NCBI RefSeq assembly: GCF_018613695.1
Contig: NZ_JAGGPR010000002.1
Span: forward strand, 1-64,000
DNA: 64,000 nucleotides
DNA from: Arthrobacter sp. ISL-95
Lineage (GTDB): Bacteria; Actinomycetota; Actinomycetes; Actinomycetales; Micrococcaceae
Direction of reading: 5' to 3'
Shown: one piece after another, positions 1-8,991 of the stretch
Layout of the letters: each line of letters opens with the position of its first letter
Numbering within the stretch: position 1 is the stretch's first letter
Program-made: the position numbers and the translations under genes
Notes under the pieces: generated by a model
What the model saw: the letters and a program-made list of their open reading frames with translations, nothing else
The model's database searches: none
Told to the model about the DNA's origin: nothing

Positions 1-533
1 GCCTGCGCCGCAACGACCTGCAAATACTCCACGCTCCGCGAGATCTCCTCAACCCGGCCCGCGAAATCAGCAGCCTCAACAAACCCCAACAACCGCACCC
101 CACCGGTTGCGGACAAGCGTGCGGAGTCCAGAAGTGCAGCGGCGTCTTCAAGAAGTCCAGTCAGCTCCGATCCCGAAACCGCAACGGGTTCAGGACACTG
201 AGTGTCAAAACATTGGACTGGCTGAGCAGACTTGGAGCCAGGGCCGGTCTGGGGATTCAGCTGTGGTTTAGGGTTCGATCCTGTACTTTGGGCCGAAACG
301 TCGGCCAAGGCGGGGCCCGTGAGCGATGAAGCCCGGGCGGTCCTAGCCAGGCTGCTGACCAGCCCGACGCCGTGAAATGCGCCGGTGATGGTGACGGGCG
401 CCGTCGAATCCTTAAACCCGGCCCTAAGCAAGTCCGGCGTACTCAAGAAGCGTCGTGACCGGACAGCGGTCAGGGCAGCCACAGCGGGGGACAGTTCCGC
501 CCTGGGTGCTGTTAGCTGCCCTGTATCTTCCAT
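1..533 (-). CDS. DUF222/HNH endonuclease-family protein, N-terminal part (cut by window edge)
   Basis: Reading from an ATG at 533 the frame stays open to the window edge (177 codons). The C-terminal half of this fragment has the run of short hydrophobic and acidic helices found at the start of the DUF222 region of actinobacterial 13E12-type HNH proteins, including LLEDAAALLDSARL and EEISRSVEYLQVVAAQ. The HNH nuclease domain would lie beyond the window. These proteins occur in many copies per Arthrobacter genome and their role is unsettled. No clear Shine-Dalgarno precedes the ATG, so the start is uncertain. The family call rests on pattern recognition of the N-terminus only. Confidence 0.7.
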   Translation of the reverse strand, partial: MEDTGQLTAPRAELSPAVAALTAVRSRRFLSTPDLLRAGFKDSTAPVTITGAFHGVGLVSSLARTARASSLTGPALADVSAQSTGSNPKPQLNPQTGPGSKSAQPVQCFDTQCPEPVAVSGSELTGLLEDAAALLDSARLSATGGVRLLGFVEAADFAGRVEEISRSVEYLQVVAAQ

Positions 534-577
534 AAAAACATCATGTCAGGGGGGTCCGACATTTTTAGGGTGCCCGG

Positions 578-1072
578 CTACCGGGTGATCTGCTCCCGCA
601 AAATATCGGCGTGCCCGCAGTGCTGTGCGAGCTCACGCAGCATGTGCAGGTACACCCACCGTAGGGGGAGCGGGCCGCGGCGGTTTCCCAACACAAGGTC
701 ATCAAGCCCAAGAGGAGCCGCGGCACGCCTGGAAGCTTCGCACGCCTCCCGGTGAGCCGCCTGGATGCTGGCAATGGTGTCCGCGTCGTTCAGGATGAAC
801 GACTCGTCGGGTGTGGCCGGAATGCCGATCTCGCTGCGGGGACGGGACGTGATGGCTTCGTCGAACCAGACCTTTTCCACGAAGGTCGCGTGCTTCACCA
901 GGCCCAGAAGTGTTGTACGGGAAGGTACCAGCGAGCGGCGCGCTTGCTCTTCCGTGAGTCCATCCAAGCACTCGTTGAGCGCCCTGCGGTGCTCGTCCAG
1001 GAAAGCATCGAACTGGGCCCGTGCATCCTGGTTGATGACATCCTCAGCGAACGTCGGCGGTGTGGCGCTCAT
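578..1072 (-). CDS. DinB-fold protein (DUF664-like)
   Basis: A 164-aa four-helix-bundle protein of the DinB/DUF664 superfamily, whose actinobacterial members include mycothiol-dependent transferases. The putative metal-binding histidines are visible: H61 ([12 protein letters not shown]) and the HxxH pair H151/H154 (AQHCGHADI). The substrate is unknown. The start codon overlaps the stop of the upstream VOC gene by 4 nt (ATGA), so the two are probably translationally coupled. The thiol-transferase role is inferred from the family. Confidence 0.85.
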   Translation of the reverse strand: MSATPPTFAEDVINQDARAQFDAFLDEHRRALNECLDGLTEEQARRSLVPSRTTLLGLVKHATFVEKVWFDEAITSRPRSEIGIPATPDESFILNDADTIASIQAAHREACEASRRAAAPLGLDDLVLGNRRGPLPLRWVYLHMLRELAQHCGHADILREQITR

Positions 1073-1500
1073 CCGAAAACCACCGTTCCGTCGTCGTCAA
1101 TCCGCCAACCGGGATTGTGTGCGATCTCCCAAACGATGCCGTTCGGGTCCTTGACATGGCCGTGGAAGATGCCGCCGAAAGCGCCGGCCTGGGCGGGTTT
1201 CAGCACAGTCGCCCCGGCCGCGGTCAGGGCGTCGATGGTGCTGGAGACTTCCGCCGAGCTGCCGACGTTGTGGGAGAGCGTCACTCCGCTGATCCCCGGC
1301 GTCGGAGCAGTGGCCCCGAGGTCCTGATCGAACTTTTCGGCGTCGAACAGGCCGAGCATCAGCCCCGGCGCAATCTGGAAGAAGAGGATTTCACCGGGAA
1401 CGTCCATGGCCGGATCCCAGCCGAGCCCGTCCTTATAGAAGGCGCGCGCGGCGTCCAGATCCTTTGTGGCGAACGTGAGGAAATGCAGTCGCTGGTCCAT
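1069..1500 (-). CDS. VOC (glyoxalase/bleomycin-resistance fold) protein
   Basis: A 143-aa single VOC module. The N-terminal strand [18 protein letters not shown] and the C-terminal [15 protein letters not shown] are typical of the family. VOC proteins bind a metal in a cup of paired beta-alpha-beta-beta-beta units and act as lyases, dioxygenases or binding proteins, and nothing here fixes the substrate. It is the first gene of a two-gene minus-strand operon with the DinB protein. Confidence 0.85.
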   Translation of the reverse strand: MDQRLHFLTFATKDLDAARAFYKDGLGWDPAMDVPGEILFFQIAPGLMLGLFDAEKFDQDLGATAPTPGISGVTLSHNVGSSAEVSSTIDALTAAGATVLKPAQAGAFGGIFHGHVKDPNGIVWEIAHNPGWRIDDDGTVVFG

Positions 1501-1547
1501 ACGGGAATCGTAGCGGGAAGGTACGACGGCGGTGCCACAATGAAGGA

Positions 1548-2036
1548 ATGGCCAAAGCAGCTCATACCAAGCGCCGCAGGGTGGAGTCGTGGATTCTTGC
1601 CGTAGTGCTGGCAGTGTTCCTCACGATTAGCGCTGCGGGGTGTAGCCCTTCTCTGGGTTCACTGCCGTGCATGCCCCCCGAATATAGCGTGACCCCTTCG
1701 TCCGCAAAGCTTGGGGGAGTGGTAACGGTTTCGGCCCTGGATGCCACGTGCAATCCCCGTTATGGCGGCAACACTCAGGTCCGCATTGTGTTCACCGACG
1801 CCACCGGAGCTGACGTGCTCAACACCACGGCGCCCATGTCTGACAAGGGCGGCTTCGCCTTCACCACAGAGGTTCCCCTGCAAACGGCAGCGGGTGAGGT
1901 GGCCGTTTATGCCGCGCCGGAGGGAGTCGACTGGTGTGACGACACGGGTAAGAACAACCGGGCCCGTCCAGACGAGGCCGAGCTGGAGATGGCCTCCTGC
2001 GCGAAGCCCATGAAGCCCCTCAACATCACGAACTAG
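1548..2036 (+). CDS. putative lipoprotein of unknown function
   Basis: A 162-aa protein with an Arg/Lys-rich N-terminus (KRRR), a hydrophobic stretch ([17 protein letters not shown]) and a lipobox ending at Cys32, so it is probably exported and lipid-anchored. The rest resembles an Ig-like beta domain and carries several cysteines. The GAAGG next to the ATG is closer than usual, so a nearby alternative start is possible. No known family was recognised. Confidence 0.7.
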   Translation: MAKAAHTKRRRVESWILAVVLAVFLTISAAGCSPSLGSLPCMPPEYSVTPSSAKLGGVVTVSALDATCNPRYGGNTQVRIVFTDATGADVLNTTAPMSDKGGFAFTTEVPLQTAAGEVAVYAAPEGVDWCDDTGKNNRARPDEAELEMASCAKPMKPLNITN

Positions 2037-2088
2037 ACCCAACGGCCAGTCCTGTTGAGACCCGGTCCAAGCGTGGGAGGATGGAGCA

Positions 2089-2778
2089 GTGGAACCCCTC
2101 TTCGACTTCCTTGGCCATTACTGGTGGCTTATTTTCCCTATCGGCGGCATGGCTGGTGGCTGGGCAAGGTCGTGGTCCAAGGCCAGCGAAGAACGACACC
2201 GCCGCAAGGTGGAGTTGCTGAAGTTGCGGAACCAGCTGGCCGTGCACGAGGAAGCCAACCAAGCCGAAGTAGTCTCGCTCGTCGCAGCGCACGATTCCGT
2301 GAATCACCGGTGGCTGGAATACGAGCTGGACGTAGGTAACCTCATCGATTTTCCGCTCATGACGGACGTGCGCGAACCGCTCACAGTCGCGTTCCTGCGG
2401 GCCAAGAAAGAGGCCGACGGCTTACGTCCCGCCACTCCTGAGGAGATCTCGACGCCGGCCAGGCTGGCTGAGTATCGGGCAGCCGTCCACAGCTACGAAT
2501 TGGCTTTCGATGTTGCCGAACGCGAAGCCAGGCGCATCAAGGACGGCAACTTCTCCGGCCCGGAACGGCAACGCCTGGCGACTGCAAGGAAGCTCCTGCG
2601 CATCGCCGAGGACACCGCGGCCACCCCCGCCGAACGTCAAACGGCGTACAAGCGTGCCCGCAAGGAACTCGATGGCCTGATCGTCCTGCCCGAGGCCACC
2701 GTTGCCGCGCTCGAGAACAAGATCATCAGCATGCTGGATTCCCGCAAGGACCCCGAGTCGGACGTCCGATCCGTTTGA
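2089..2778 (+). CDS. membrane-anchored coiled-coil protein of unknown function
   Basis: A GTG start is preceded by GGGAGG at 2075-2080. The 229-aa product has a short aromatic N-terminal hydrophobic segment (FDFLGHYWWLIFPIGGMAGGW) and then charged helices rich in Glu, Lys, Arg and Leu, likely a cytoplasmic coiled coil. Its stop overlaps the TTG start of the following SDR gene by 4 nt, so the two genes are probably coupled. Function unknown. Confidence 0.7.
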   Translation: MEPLFDFLGHYWWLIFPIGGMAGGWARSWSKASEERHRRKVELLKLRNQLAVHEEANQAEVVSLVAAHDSVNHRWLEYELDVGNLIDFPLMTDVREPLTVAFLRAKKEADGLRPATPEEISTPARLAEYRAAVHSYELAFDVAEREARRIKDGNFSGPERQRLATARKLLRIAEDTAATPAERQTAYKRARKELDGLIVLPEATVAALENKIISMLDSRKDPESDVRSV

Positions 2779-3464
2779 CGCCGAGGAGAAGGCTCGCCGT
2801 TATCACGGGTGCCGGCCGCGGACTGGGAAAGTCTCTGGTGGATGAATTCTCCGACGCCGGTTGGGCAGTTGTCGCACTCACAAGAACACCGACGACGTCG
2901 GTCGACCGGCAGCACGTCATGGCAGCCACTCACGACGTCCGGTATGAGCCAACCGCCGAGCTGATGTCAGCCATCGGCAACCGGCCCGTTGATGTGCTCA
3001 TTAACAATGCCGCCCAGGGAGCTCCGCACGCCAAATTGGGCGGCATCGCAGCAGCGGGCGTTCTGAACGCCGTTGACGTCAATGTCGCTGGACCCCTGCG
3101 TCTGGTGCAGGCCCTCTTGCCTCAGTTGCTGGCTGCGCCAGCCCCAGCGGTCATCAATGTCACGTCGCGCTTGGGCTCTGTGACGGCGCAGGCCCGCGGT
3201 GACTACTCGGATCTCTCCACGAGCTACGCTTACAAAATCTCCAAGGCTGCACAGAATATGTTGACTATTTCCCTCGCTCAAGACCTCTCGGGCCGGGTGC
3301 GATGCTGGGCGGTTCACCCGGGCAAATTGGCCACAGGAATGGGCCAGGCCGACGCGTCCAAGGATCCGCGGGTCGCGGCCCGTGAGTTGAGGGAGCTGCT
3401 TGATTCCGAAGACCGTACATCGCCACGCTTCATTTCACTGGGAGCGGCAGACCTCGCCTGGTAG
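2775..3464 (+). CDS. short-chain dehydrogenase/reductase
   Basis: A 229-aa classical SDR. The cofactor-binding TGAGRGLG is at residues 11-18, NNAA at about 77-80, a Ser in SRLGSV near 135, and the catalytic YxxxK pair Y153/K157. It probably reduces or oxidises a small carbonyl or hydroxyl compound with NAD(P)H. The TTG start overlaps the previous stop (TTGA). The substrate cannot be read from the sequence. Confidence 0.88.
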   Translation: MTPRRRLAVITGAGRGLGKSLVDEFSDAGWAVVALTRTPTTSVDRQHVMAATHDVRYEPTAELMSAIGNRPVDVLINNAAQGAPHAKLGGIAAAGVLNAVDVNVAGPLRLVQALLPQLLAAPAPAVINVTSRLGSVTAQARGDYSDLSTSYAYKISKAAQNMLTISLAQDLSGRVRCWAVHPGKLATGMGQADASKDPRVAARELRELLDSEDRTSPRFISLGAADLAW

Positions 3465-3498
3465 CGGCGCCCTTACTCGCGGCCTTCCGGCCTGTGCG

Positions 3499-3592
3499 TT
3501 CCTCACCCTCTTTGAACCAATAAGACCCATAAACAACCAACATCGGCTGAATTTGGGCCCTCCGAGGATCAAAGTAGGTGATGGCGGCACAC
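3499..3592. repeat. 94-bp intergenic direct repeat, copy A
   Basis: This segment shares long identical stretches with 4140-4234. They begin with TTCCTCACCCTCTTTGAA and end with AAAGTAGGTGATGGCGGCAC, with a diverged middle. It lies immediately 3' of the minus-strand GNAT gene, as copy B lies 3' of the GH3 gene. It could be a mobile intergenic element, or a duplicated 3' region carrying a terminator or RNA. Confidence 0.85.
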
Positions 3593-3607
3593 CATACCGG
3601 ACTCCAG

Positions 3608-4108
3608 CTAGCTGAACTCAACGCCCATCACGGTCCGCGCCACGGATCCGCCCAGATCGTCCCCAAGGTGCCGCATTCCGAGCCGCTCAGCAACCCGGCG
3701 GGAAGCCATGTTCTCCGGGTGAATGATGGCAACGAGGAGTGGCACTCCAAGGACATCCCGCGCGAAATTCCGGCAAGCCAACGCTGCCTCTGTTGCGTAA
3801 CCCAGTCCCTGCGCGTCCCGGCGAACGTGGTAGCCCACTTCGAGTTCTGACTGCCCGTTAACCTGTTGCCACGTCAACCCGCAGTCGCCCACGAACCCGC
3901 CGTCGTGCGTTTCAACGATCCACAACCCGTATCCGTGGCGGGCGTAGTTGTCTTGGTTCCACTTGATCCAGGCCGCTGACTCATCCCGTGATTTGGGCGC
4001 CGGGTAGTACGTCATGACGTCGGGGTCACCCAGCATGGAGCTCATCAGATCGAGATCAGCCATTGTCATCTCGCGGAAGCGCAGCCGGGCAGTTGGGCGG
4101 GGGAGCAT
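3608..4108 (-). CDS. GNAT-family N-acetyltransferase
   Basis: A 166-aa acetyltransferase of the RimJ/RimL-like type (Acetyltransf_3). It opens with TARLRFREMTMADLDLMSSML, and the acetyl-CoA loop region is VRRDAQGLGYATEAALACRNFA (Q/RxxGxG/A pattern). The late segment PENMASRRVAERLGMRHLG is typical of the group. The acceptor is unknown. The gene is bracketed by the two copies of the ~94-bp repeat. Confidence 0.88.
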   Translation of the reverse strand: MLPRPTARLRFREMTMADLDLMSSMLGDPDVMTYYPAPKSRDESAAWIKWNQDNYARHGYGLWIVETHDGGFVGDCGLTWQQVNGQSELEVGYHVRRDAQGLGYATEAALACRNFARDVLGVPLLVAIIHPENMASRRVAERLGMRHLGDDLGGSVARTVMGVEFS

Positions 4109-4139
4109 CCCCGAAGCCTACCCGTAGCAGGGCGGTACC

Positions 4140-4234
4140 TTCCTCACCCTCTTTGAACTCGCAAAGCCCGCGAATCAACCAGTTTCGGCTGAGTTAGGGC
4201 GTCCCGAAATCCAAAGTAGGTGATGGCGGCACAC
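4140..4234. repeat. ~95-bp intergenic direct repeat, copy B
   Basis: Second copy of the element at 3499-3592, in the same orientation and starting 641 bp further on. It abuts the stop codon of the GH3 gene. One single-base length difference and a diverged middle suggest the two copies are not a very recent duplication. Confidence 0.85.
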
Positions 4235-6600
4235 TATCCCTGCCGCACGCTCACCGGTGTCAACATTTCACGCTCGAAGCCCACCACGCGACGCGGCCCA
4301 TCAAGGATCACCTCATGCGAAGCAGCATCGGACGTGCTGGACGTGGAAACATGCAGTTTCACCAGCCCGGGCGTCACCACACGCTGGAGGTCCAGCCCCG
4401 TGAAGGACGTGCGGTCCGCGTGAACCACGAAATCCACGACGGCGAACGCGCCGGCTTCCAGCTCGACGCGGGCGTAGCCGATCAACTCGCGGACCGGACG
4501 GACCACCTCGCCCACCGGATCCTCGAGGTACAGCTGCACAACCTCGGCGCCATCACGCGAACCAGTATTCGTCACCGTGCAACTCACAAGCACCGAGTCC
4601 GACGTCGACATTGTGGGCGCGCTGCATTGATGACCGGTCAACTCAAACGAGGTGAAGGTCAGTCCATGCCCGAAACCGAACAGCGGGGACGGGTCCAGCG
4701 CGCTGACTCCGCTGGGTCCTGCAAGCTTGGAATGAAGGTATGTGCCGGGCTGGCCGCCTGGGGAGCGCGGCACTGATACGGGCAGCTTCCCGGAGGGATT
4801 GACGACGCCGGTGAGCACGTCCCAGAGTGCCTCGCCGCCTTCTTCGCCCGGGAAGAACCCCTGGACGATCGCGTGGGCCCGGTCAACAAAGTCGCCCAGG
4901 GCATAGGGTCGTCCGCTGAGAACCACCACCACAGCGCGTGTCCCGGAAGCCTCGCAGGCAGCGAGAACCCGGTCCAGCATCCGGTGCTGATCGCCCGGAA
5001 GGCGGAGGTCGGCGGCGTCGTTCCCTTCGCCAGAGGTGCCGCGGCCAAACAGCCCGGCATTGTCGCCAACCACCACCGCGCACGTGTCTGCGGAGGATGC
5101 CACGTGGCAGGCTTCGGCGATCTGCTCTTCGGTGGCCGCTTCGCAGTTGCCGGTGACGGAGGTGAGCACGGGCCCAAAACGTGCAGAAGCAACAGCTGCC
5201 ACGGACGGTACCGAAATACCCATGGGCACCTCCGGATGCGACGCGCCAACGTGGGCGTCGAAGGAGTAACAGCCAAGCATCGCGAAAGGGTCCTCAGCCA
5301 ACGGCCCCACCACGCCCAAAGAACCGGACGAAGCATCCAGAGTGAGGGGCAACGCCGGAGCACCTCGGAACTCCCTGTTGCTCAACAACACCAGGGACTG
5401 AGCGGCCATTTCCCGCGCCAACGCCCGGTTCTCGGCCGGATCCAGCTCAATGGCATCGGAGTCAGCCGGTCCAGGCAACACCGGCGGAACGGCAGAGAAC
5501 TCCGATGACAACAAACCAAGCTCGGCCTTCTGCGTCAGCACCCGGCGCAGGGCCTGATCAACCACGGATTCATCCAGCACGCCGTCGCGGATACGCCGCA
5601 GCAGCGGCTCACCGAAACAGTTCACAGTAGGCAGTTCAACGTCGACGCCGGCACTCAAGGCCAGCACTGCAGCGTCACCGGAGTCAGCGGCTACTCCGTG
5701 CGTGATGTCCAGGAAAGCAACGCCGAAGTAGTCGGCCACCACTGTCCCGGCGAAGCCCCAGTCCTCACGAAGCAGCCCGGTCAGAAGGGCGCGGTTCGCG
5801 GCGGCCGGTACGCCGTCGACGTCGGTATATGCGTGCATCACCGAACGCGGACCTCCGTGGCGGATCGCCATTTCAAACGGCGGCAGCATGACGTCGGCAA
5901 GTTCGCGAGGGCCCATGGAGACGGGCGCGTGGTTGCGTCCGGCTTGGGATGCCGAGTAGCCCACAAAGTGCTTGAGAGTTGCCACAATCCCCGTGGATTC
6001 CAAGCCTTGCACATAGGCAGTGGCCACCGTCCCTACCAAGTAAGGGTCTTCGCCGATGGTTTCCTCCACTCGGCCCCAGCGGAGATCACGTACAACGTCC
6101 AGTACGGGAGCCAGGCCTTGGTGGACGCCCAGGGACCGCATGCTGGCCCCGATCCTGGATGCCATTTCCCGCACCAACGCAGGGTTGAACGTGGCGCCCC
6201 AAGCGAGTGGTACGGGGAAAGCCGTAGCCTTCCACGCGGCCAGACCTGCCAGGCATTCCTCGTGAACCTGCGCCGGTATCCCGAAGCGGGACGCGGCCAT
6301 GATCTGTTCCTGCGCGGCGGCCAGGCGGCGAGCGCCCTCGGCGGGTTCCACGGGAACGGTGCCGTACATGCGGGTGATCTGCCCCAGGCCGTTGGCGATG
6401 ATGTCATCCCAGGAGCGCGTGTCGCCGGCCATCTGGCTTTGCAGCGGGGCCACGGAATCGCCGTCAGTGGAAGCGTTGACCCATACTCCCACCAGTTGCG
6501 CGAGCTTCTCCTCAAGGGTCATCTCACGGATGAGGTGCTCGACGACGTCCAATGTGGGTATGCGGGCAGGTGCTTGCTGATCGGCGGCGCCGGTGCTCAC
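4234..6600 (-). CDS. glycoside hydrolase family 3 (beta-glucosidase/xylosidase type)
   Basis: A 788-aa GH3 enzyme without a signal peptide, so probably cytoplasmic. The TIM-barrel domain has KHFVGY at about 210 and the predicted nucleophile Asp290 in VVADYFG. The second alpha/beta domain holds VVVGDNAGLFGRGTSGEGNDAADLRLPGDQ in its active-site region, and a C-terminal fibronectin-III-like domain ends near 760. It should release monosaccharides from the non-reducing ends of beta-glycosides. It is divergent from an oxidoreductase-DUF6807-cupin-LacI cluster with shared operator-like sites, which suggests common control. Confidence 0.92.
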   Translation of the reverse strand: MSTGAADQQAPARIPTLDVVEHLIREMTLEEKLAQLVGVWVNASTDGDSVAPLQSQMAGDTRSWDDIIANGLGQITRMYGTVPVEPAEGARRLAAAQEQIMAASRFGIPAQVHEECLAGLAAWKATAFPVPLAWGATFNPALVREMASRIGASMRSLGVHQGLAPVLDVVRDLRWGRVEETIGEDPYLVGTVATAYVQGLESTGIVATLKHFVGYSASQAGRNHAPVSMGPRELADVMLPPFEMAIRHGGPRSVMHAYTDVDGVPAAANRALLTGLLREDWGFAGTVVADYFGVAFLDITHGVAADSGDAAVLALSAGVDVELPTVNCFGEPLLRRIRDGVLDESVVDQALRRVLTQKAELGLLSSEFSAVPPVLPGPADSDAIELDPAENRALAREMAAQSLVLLSNREFRGAPALPLTLDASSGSLGVVGPLAEDPFAMLGCYSFDAHVGASHPEVPMGISVPSVAAVASARFGPVLTSVTGNCEAATEEQIAEACHVASSADTCAVVVGDNAGLFGRGTSGEGNDAADLRLPGDQHRMLDRVLAACEASGTRAVVVVLSGRPYALGDFVDRAHAIVQGFFPGEEGGEALWDVLTGVVNPSGKLPVSVPRSPGGQPGTYLHSKLAGPSGVSALDPSPLFGFGHGLTFTSFELTGHQCSAPTMSTSDSVLVSCTVTNTGSRDGAEVVQLYLEDPVGEVVRPVRELIGYARVELEAGAFAVVDFVVHADRTSFTGLDLQRVVTPGLVKLHVSTSSTSDAASHEVILDGPRRVVGFEREMLTPVSVRQG

Positions 6601-6811
6601 AGGCTTCTCCTTGATTCTGAAGATGATTTTTAGAAACTATCAGAAACTTCTCATTACTTTCCATAGTCAGAATTCCTTGACTTAGCTCAAGAGTGCTCCC
6701 TAGCGTTGAGGAATAGCAGCGAGCTGCCTGTATTCGAGCAGTGGAAAGCTACCCAGCAGTTTTAGAAACTTTCGGATTTTATTCACCTCATATCCTGACG
6801 GAGAGACTCTC
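6601..6811. promoter_or_regulatory. divergent promoter region with GAAA-N-TTTC operator-like sites
   Basis: The shared intergenic region of GH3 and the oxidoreductase contains GAAACTTTC at 6765-6773, a perfect odd palindrome. Two close variants lie at 6633-6641 (GAAACTATC) and 6643-6651 (GAAACTTCT). The same core recurs in front of the LacI-family gene. LacI-type repressors bind short dyads of this kind, so these are probable operators. Confidence 0.6.
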
Positions 6812-7918
6812 ATGCAGACGTACAGAGTGGCCATTGTGGGCACGGGCGGGATAGCGGCAGTGCACGCATCCAACCTGGCCCGCACAGATGATCGGGCCGA
6901 GCTTGTGGCGGCGTGCGACGTGGACGACGCGCGCCTCCAAGCCTTTGCCGACCAGCACGAAATAGTAGGCCGTTACCAGACCCTTACGGAGTTGCTGGCT
7001 GAGTCCAAGCCCGACATCGTGCACCTCTGCACCCCGCCCATGATGCACATTGACCAAGCGATCGAGTGCCTCGAAGCGGGCGCACACGTCCTGTCCGAGA
7101 AGCCGCCGGCCCTTAGCCTGGCCGACTTCGACCGACTCAACGACGCTAAGGCCAAGGGCGGTGCGCAGTTCTCGTGCGTGTTCCAGCACCGCTTCGGCGA
7201 CGCTTCGGCGGCCGCGCAGAGCTTGATTGGCGGCAGCGATTTCGGTCGCCCGCTCGTTGCCCGCTGCGACACCCTCTGGTACCGCCCGGACGAGTACTTC
7301 GACCTCCCCTGGCGGGGCACGTGGAAGGCGGAGGGCGGGGGACCCACCATGGGGCACGGCATCCACCAGTTCGATCTCCTCCTCCACCTGCTTGGCCCAT
7401 GGGAGGAGGTCAACGCCATCGCATCAAGGCAAGCCCGCGCCACGTCCACCGAGGACTTCTCCGCCGCGTTGGTCCGCTTCGAGAACGGCGCTGCCGCCAC
7501 CGTGATCAACTCGCTGCTCTCACCGCGCGAAACCTCGGACATCCGCATCGACTGCGAATTCGCCACGATCGAACTCAGCCACCTCTACGGCTACAGCACC
7601 AAGGACTGGACCATCACTGCCGCGCCCGGACACGAGGACACCGTTTCTTCTGCTTGGTCAGGTCAGCCTCTGGAGCGGGGAAGCGGACACTCCGCCCAGT
7701 TCCTGGCCATGTATGACGCGCTCGACGCCGGACTGCCGCTCCCAGCCGGCGCGGACTCAGCGAGGCAAACACTGGAGTTCGCTGCCGCGATTTATGCTTC
7801 TGCCTTCACCGGTCAGCCCGTGCGCCGGGGAGACATTGTTCCCGGGCACGCCTTTTACGAGGGCATGGACGGTGAGGGGCGCGGCACCCGCGTCCTGGCT
7901 TCCACAGCCCGCGCCTGA
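6812..7918 (+). CDS. Gfo/Idh/MocA-family oxidoreductase
   Basis: A 368-aa NAD(P)-dependent sugar oxidoreductase. The N-terminal Rossmann motif VGTGGIAAVHASN is at about 9-21, and the family EKPP signature carries the catalytic Lys97. A C-terminal alpha/beta dimer domain follows (GHGIHQFDLLLHLLG supplies a likely catalytic His). It probably oxidises or reduces a sugar or sugar-acid ring carbon. It heads an operon with DUF6807, cupin and LacI genes opposite a GH3 glycosidase, which points to catabolism of a plant or oxidised glycoside. Confidence 0.9.
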   Translation: MQTYRVAIVGTGGIAAVHASNLARTDDRAELVAACDVDDARLQAFADQHEIVGRYQTLTELLAESKPDIVHLCTPPMMHIDQAIECLEAGAHVLSEKPPALSLADFDRLNDAKAKGGAQFSCVFQHRFGDASAAAQSLIGGSDFGRPLVARCDTLWYRPDEYFDLPWRGTWKAEGGGPTMGHGIHQFDLLLHLLGPWEEVNAIASRQARATSTEDFSAALVRFENGAAATVINSLLSPRETSDIRIDCEFATIELSHLYGYSTKDWTITAAPGHEDTVSSAWSGQPLERGSGHSAQFLAMYDALDAGLPLPAGADSARQTLEFAAAIYASAFTGQPVRRGDIVPGHAFYEGMDGEGRGTRVLASTARA

Positions 7919-7970
7919 CTCCTTCAGTCCGCCCGATTCCTTCATTCCGCCTGATTCCTTCATTCAACGG
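7917..7970 (+). repeat. three tandem 18-bp units before DUF6807 gene
   Basis: Three 18-bp units related to GATTCCTTCATTCCGCCT occupy 7917-7934, 7935-7952 and 7953-7970. They fill the gap between the oxidoreductase stop and the DUF6807 start. The last unit also supplies GGAG for the Shine-Dalgarno. Confidence 0.8.
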
Positions 7971-7979
7971 AGAACCTTG

Positions 7980-8990
7980 ATGACCGTAACACTTGTTTCC
8001 ACAGAGACCGAAACCCTCAGCTATTCCGACGACGGCCGTTCCCTGACCTTCACAGTGGGTACCCAGGACATCGCCACCTATACGTATTTACCCAGCGATG
8101 ACCAGTACGAGAGCCCCCGCCCTTTCTTCCACCCGCTCACCACACTGGAAGGGGATGAGGTCACCATTTCCCGTCCGTGGGACCACGTATGGCACAAAGG
8201 TCTTTCCTGGGCATTGCCGAACGTAGGTGAGCACAACTTCTGGGGCGGCGCCACGTACACGCGGGAGACGGGCTACGCCAACCTGGACAACAACGGGGCC
8301 ATGAACCACCAAGGCTTTAGCAGCATCGAAGACTCCGGCACCTCCATCACCGCCACGGAAACGCTGCTGTGGACAGCCCAACCAACAGCCCAGCCAACCG
8401 AATCCGGGCAGGCAGGCAAACCCCTCATAAGTGAACAGCGTTTTATCAGTGAACAGCGCCTCATCAGTGAACAGCGTCGCTTCGCCATCCAACTCCTTCC
8501 CTCCGGAAACGCCTGGGCACTCCTCTTCGAAACCACCATGGACAACGTCTCCGGCGCACAGATCGACATCGGCAGCCCCACCACCGAAGGCCGGGACAAC
8601 GCAGGGTACGGCGGCTTGTTCTGGCGTGGACCAAGGTCCTTCACCGGCGGCGGTTTCCGATCCGAAAACGGGACCGGCGCGGACGAGTTCATGGGCACCC
8701 GTTCACCTTGGATCGCGTTCACCGGCCAGCACGACGTCACGTGCCGAAAATCCAGCATCCTGTTCGTCGAGGATCAGGCGAACCCCGGAGCTTCCAACCA
8801 GTGGTTCGCCCGCTCCTCCATGTTCGCCTGCCTGGGCTCGGCCCCGTTCTTCAGCGAAGTAGTCCCCCTGAAGGTGGGTGAACCGCTCACGTATCGGTAC
8901 GCCGTCGTCATAGCCGAAGGCGCACTTGAGGACGGGCAGGCCACCGCGCTCGCCGATTCCGCAAAGTCCGCGCTGGATGCCTGGGTCTGA
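7980..8990 (+). CDS. DUF6807 (PmoA-like) family protein
   Basis: A 336-aa protein of the family once named 'methane oxygenase PmoA' and now DUF6807, common in sugar-utilisation clusters beside Gfo/Idh/MocA enzymes. Family-like features are RPFFHPLTTLEGDEVT, a His-rich DHVWHKGLSWALPNVG, and a late MGTRSPWIAFTGQHD. ATG at 7980 is chosen because CAACGGAGAACCTTG places GGAG ahead of it and the frame upstream is the oxidoreductase gene read in another frame. Residues about 149-166 are a six-residue repeat (ISEQRx three times) that looks like a recent expansion. Catalytic role not established. Confidence 0.82.
   Translation: MTVTLVSTETETLSYSDDGRSLTFTVGTQDIATYTYLPSDDQYESPRPFFHPLTTLEGDEVTISRPWDHVWHKGLSWALPNVGEHNFWGGATYTRETGYANLDNNGAMNHQGFSSIEDSGTSITATETLLWTAQPTAQPTESGQAGKPLISEQRFISEQRLISEQRRFAIQLLPSGNAWALLFETTMDNVSGAQIDIGSPTTEGRDNAGYGGLFWRGPRSFTGGGFRSENGTGADEFMGTRSPWIAFTGQHDVTCRKSSILFVEDQANPGASNQWFARSSMFACLGSAPFFSEVVPLKVGEPLTYRYAVVIAEGALEDGQATALADSAKSALDAWV
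8424..8477 (+). repeat. in-frame 18-bp minisatellite in DUF6807 gene
   Basis: Three tandem 18-bp units encode ISEQRF-ISEQRL-ISEQRR. AGTGAACAGCG recurs at 8430, 8448 and 8466. The insert follows a Pro/Thr/Gln-rich stretch (AQPTAQPTE) and probably lies in a surface loop. Confidence 0.85.
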
Positions 8991-8991
8991 G

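Noticed and set aside
5698..6633. 311-codon ORF antisense to the GH3 gene
   Set aside because: Composition is that of a reverse-strand shadow of high-GC coding DNA, and the GH3 catalytic motifs are clear on the other strand.
7713..7979. 89-codon N-terminal extension of the DUF6807 gene
   Set aside because: It is the oxidoreductase gene in another frame plus the 18-bp repeats; a ribosome site sits at ATG 7980.
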